Assembly: GCA_900708905.1 (NCBI GenBank)
Contig: CAADRB010000059.1
Span: forward strand, 1,097,855 to 1,161,854
Length of the DNA: 64,000 nucleotides
From: Hymenolepis diminuta
Lineage: Eukaryota; Platyhelminthes; Cestoda; Cyclophyllidea; Hymenolepididae
Direction of reading: 5' to 3'
This document shows positions 61,001-64,000 of this stretch, in pieces (the first letter of the stretch is position 1; every line of letters begins with the position of its first letter). The notes beneath the pieces were generated by a model. The model did no database searches. It worked only from the letters and a program-made list of their open reading frames with translations, and was not told where the DNA came from. The translations under genes and the position numbers were made by a program.

Positions 61001-62495
61001 AATTTATACAGGTTGCCAACTGTCCGGTTAATGTTAATGGGGTATTTATGGGAGGCATGATGAAATATTTTGATGCACTTAAAGAAAAATAATTTCTCAT
61101 GGTCTGGGTTACCGATTACTCTTTGATATAACCTCATTAGCCTACAAAAGCCAGAACTCAATAATAATACGGGATTACCGTAGTGATAGGCTTTACTCCA
61201 AAATTCTGCAAGGCAAAAATCCCACAATTTAGCATATTTTAACAGATATGCAAGTTTTATGGATGATCAATCGTAAACTAATTTTTTTGGATACGACTTA
61301 GTCATTTTTATCCAAAACTTACGGGTGAGAGTTGTTCATCCATAAAATCGAATGTTTATTCCACCTTGAATTTTTTTAAGCATCCAGAGTAACGGTTTGG
61401 CATTGGATCTCCGGATTTTGGAGATTCCACGGTGTAGGGCTGTAACATGCTTGCAGATAAATTTCTGTTGGATCCCTTTTCAGTTTGAGAGTTTAGGCTG
61501 CGTACTGAAAATCTGAATTTTTGCAATGGCGCACTTAGACTTGGACACTAACATGGGGCGTCGTCCGGTATCTGTTAGGTACAGAGTTAAGATTCTCTTC
61601 CATTGAGTGTGAAGGCGAGATAATTTAACCAAGACAAAATTTCTCCATTTTGGCAGGAGATCTGGGTGATATGCCCGGAAGAAATCACTTTTAGTGTGCC
61701 ATGAGTAGTGAATACCCGGCTAAGACGGTTTATATTGATACTAGTTGTTTCAAATTTAAGGTATATGACTTTTAACCACTATGAATGTGAATCCAAGATT
61801 ATAGATTCCTTGACCATGCCTACCAAGACTGAGATCGCTGTGACATCAAGAAACTTTAATTTGAGCCCACACAATGGGGATTCTGAGGGAGAAATGAGAG
61901 CAGCCGTTTTTTACCATACCCTGCATTTTATGCAACCACTTTCATGTATTTCTCTTAGAAAACCGATATTCCCGAACCTGTTGTTGCTCATCTCGCTACC
62001 AGTCGAATTCGTCATGTCACAATTGTAGGTCGTCGTGGTCCACTCCAAGCTGCCTTTATGTTACGGGAATTCCGTGAGCTATGCCGAATGCCTATGACCA
62101 AGCTAACTAAGAAGGAGGGTCTTCACATTGAATTCACTCCATTCAATGTATTCGACGAAACCCTACTCACAGAGTACAACCACGCACTCCTTGATGGTTT
62201 GTTTATTAAATAACATTTGCTTATTTATAATCAGTAGTAGGAGCATTTTAAGATTAACTTTCCTCTTTTGCTTAATTAAGAACTTCCACGAGGTAAGCGA
62301 AGATTGATTGACTTTATTCTGGAAAAATCGAAATTATCATCTACTTCAATTGAGAGTGGAATAGACGGGGATCTTCTTAAATGCGAATTCCGCTTCCTGC
62401 GATCGCCTGTTCGAATTGTTCCTCGCTTCTCTGATCACAACGATCCTGGCGTCTCTAATGTTTCTGGTATTGATTTGCAGGTCAACAGGCTTGTG
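58060..62495 (+). CDS. FDXR: Mitochondrial NADPH:adrenodoxin oxidoreductase, partial (3' end beyond window)
   Basis: Flavoenzyme that passes electrons from NADPH to mitochondrial ferredoxin, for iron-sulfur cluster assembly and related pathways. Exons: 58060-58182, 58250-58345, 58386-58553, 58593-58661, one starting at 58739 and entering the gap, then 61959-62196 and 62281-62495. Early introns are 67, 40 and 39 nt; the last complete one is 84 nt. Motifs: FAD-binding VGSGPSSFY, then [61 protein letters not shown] and RFLRSP. The start at 58060 gives [19 protein letters not shown], a basic stretch consistent with a short mitochondrial targeting sequence. The exon expected to hold the GQGNVALDVAR-type NADP motif lies in the 551-base gap. 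The C-terminal third (with the ATG and GWVKRGP-type motifs) is right of the window. All observed junctions are in phase. Confidence 0.94.
58747..59297. other. Assembly gap (551 N) inside FDXR
   Basis: Undetermined bases directly after an acceptor and the first eight bases of an exon (CTTCTTCC from 58739). The missing FDXR segment between [11 protein letters not shown] and TDIPEPVV belongs here. The sequence after the gap does not continue the frame and looks like intron. Confidence 0.95.
60125..60260 (-). repeat. Dispersed repeat, partner of the copy at 41.6 kb
   Basis: Minus strand aligns with the minus strand of 41640-41880, and its centre with 17120-17205. The frame recognisable in the 41.6 kb copy is interrupted by stops here. 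It lies in the FDXR intron. Confidence 0.5.
60515..60760 (+). mobile_element. tRNA-derived SINE copy in an FDXR intron
   Basis: Starts with a tRNA-like head (gcggtggtcaacgtg as A-box region; 'gggtttaatgccc' as a decayed B box) and continues with the same body as the copy at 11.0 kb: 'ggtcaac', 'ctggctaa', 'agaattcaagtttctcacc', 'aatgatgtcactcccc', then a 4-base gap, and 'ttggaaaatgtcttcctaattaggcttggg'. The B box is poorer than in the 11.0 kb copy. Confidence 0.7.
60677..60680. other. Four undetermined bases inside the SINE
   Basis: NNNN in the body of the SINE; the other copy shows about 15 bases at this place, so a few bases may be missing from the assembly. Confidence 0.9.
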
Positions 62496-64000
62496 GTAAG
62501 TGTTTGCTAGATATTTTTACATTATTGAGCAACTAATTGCACTATTATTTCTTCCGAGTCCAAAAAAATCCTATTTACCTTTGCTACTTTATGATCCTAT
62601 AACTTCCTTCCCAAAAGTTAAATGCAACATATGGTTTATTAAAACTAGACAAAATACTCAGGAAGATATTTATCTGTGACGTAAATATGTGGCAAAGTTA
62701 TACGTTAAACCGAAAAAAAACTCTCAGTTTTCTTGCAATAATCTATTATAAAACCGTTATGGAATGAATGGAGTGCATTTCGATTTCAAGCACTGAAGAA
62801 AGGTATTTATAATTTTTGAAATTTGAAGGGTGCAATTTTTTAGAAAGTATCGGATAAAACCAATTGTAGACTTACTCAGACGCATTGAAAAAGTATCGGT
62901 ACTTCTATCAGTAGACTTGGATAGATTTGTGAATTATTAGTTTTATAAGCAATCAAAAATCTTTACTTTTTTTACGGCAATGAATGGCGTTTACCGCCGC
63001 TAACTGGAATGTCCACAGTATTGAGCTTTTAATCCAAGGCCTTTGTTGGCTATTTACATCCGGGAACTACTTACTACTCAGTGTCAAATATGTCCATGTT
63101 AGGAGTCGGGAGACTGAATATATCTATTGAGACAATTCATCGTCATTAAGATCTCTTGGACTTTTCTATGTTAAAACATTTTCTGGTTTTTCTTTCCTCT
63201 TTTGGTTGTACTTTTACTCGATCTTCTATTTCATGCCTTATTGGACTATTCTGCTCTTCTTCGGATTCAAATGTTTTCCTAATGTTAGAGTGCACACGTT
63301 ACTTGCATATCTCAGACAGAAACGTGTTTACGCATGAGAAAGTTGGAAAAACCTACATCTGACCTGAATAAAAGATAGAGTCATGCCGGAGTTTGGTGAA
63401 TATAGATGAGTCATTATTTGTGATATTTTTACATTCATCGATTCACTATGCATTCATGTTCTTCTGCAGAATTTCGCTATTTGCATCCAGTACTATACCT
63501 TCTCAAGTACAGCACTGCTGTCGATAATCACAGCTTCTTCCTATTCCACGTTAACGATAGCTGACCGATCTCTTTATGTCTGTTTGAATCAGTATTACGA
63601 TTTTGAAAACATCTTAATCTTAAGTATCTTCCTACCATGCATCAGATTTTGATAGGTACATCTTTTTTCTAGTCTTTTTCCTCGATATGGTCCTTAATTC
63701 ATCTGTATGTTTCTTAATTATGTTCATGCAGTAGCCTTGTGGTATGTCTCTTATCTAAACTTTATCCTAAATCTCAAACACAAAAGTGCGCGAACCGTCC
63801 CTTATCAACCATAACCATTATTCTCAGTGGTCCCTAGGTTCTAGTGACCTGTCCAAAATTGACCTTATAAGAAGAAAGACGAGGTTTGGTTGTTGGTAAT
63901 GAAAGTAATTGGAGATTAGAAGACTAATCACTTTGCTCTTTACTTTCGAAGAACGAATTTTCACAATTATTTAATTTGGGGATTGAGATGGATATCAGAG
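62496..64000 (+). other. FDXR intron reaching the window edge
   Basis: Begins with donor CTTGTG|gtaagt. The remaining FDXR exons (C-terminal third) were searched for and not found, so the intron extends beyond the window. Nothing else recognised. Confidence 0.6.

Larger units (their letters stand above)
59298..61958 (+). other. Long FDXR intron after the gap
   Basis: About 2.7 kb of non-coding DNA before the acceptor 'tttctcttag' at 61958. It contains the repeat at 60.1 kb and a SINE at 60.5 kb. The stretch 61380-61720 is less AT-rich and may be another old repeat. Confidence 0.6.

Noticed and set aside
1..64000. CRISPR arrays, operons, rRNA or complete tRNA genes
   Set aside because: No regular spacer-repeat pattern, no polycistronic arrangement and no cloverleaf-forming tRNA beyond the SINE heads were seen; the DNA is clearly eukaryotic.

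Overview
The window looks like AT-rich nuclear DNA from an animal, most likely a parasitic flatworm (Platyhelminthes). Three things point there. Conserved housekeeping genes are cut by very small introns (34-44 nt in one gene) next to introns of several kilobases. A decayed Ty3/gypsy element has CsRn1-type features: a tRNA-Trp-like primer site and a relic of the unusual CHCC-type Gag zinc finger. There is no operon structure, and most non-coding DNA is old dispersed repeat. I cannot decide between trematode, cestode and another flatworm class. There are three assembly gaps (12920-12969, 58747-59297, 60677-60680).

Left part (1-20 kb): a reverse-oriented LTR copy lies at about 80-590. A pyridoxal kinase gene on the minus strand (3026 down to 2002) has seven exons and six mini-introns; its last exon(s) are not found. 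From 3 to 18 kb there is mainly decayed repeat DNA: an LTR-like inverted repeat pair (6.4 and 14.4 kb), a tRNA-derived SINE (11.0 kb), a possible solo LTR of another family (7.6-8.0 kb) and a possible degenerate minus-strand gene (11.6-12.6 kb). A CpG-richer stretch ending in a strong splice donor (18.42-18.74 kb) may be the first exon of the large central gene.

Central part (19-44 kb): an intronless-looking 238-residue minus-strand gene lies at 19.3-20.0 kb. It is followed by a plus-strand gene of at least five coding exons spread over 19 kb (24356-43563 or 43610). That gene encodes a Ser/Thr/Pro-rich, probably disordered scaffold-like protein with short linear motifs: a PP1-docking RVxF, an SH3-type PxxPxK and an EH-type NPF. 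All its exon junctions agree in phase. Its 9.2, 5.9 and 1.9 kb introns hold LTR fragments and other repeats.

Right part (44-64 kb): an unidentified repeat family occurs three to four times between 44.7 and 48.9 kb. A full-length but dead Ty3/gypsy element with a truncated 5' LTR fills 52.1-56.7 kb. A plus-strand gene for mitochondrial NADPH:adrenodoxin reductase (FDXR) starts at 58060 and runs off the right edge; the exon expected to carry its NADP-binding glycine motif falls into the 551-base gap. The two enzyme genes are basic mitochondrial/cofactor housekeeping genes and show no functional linkage.
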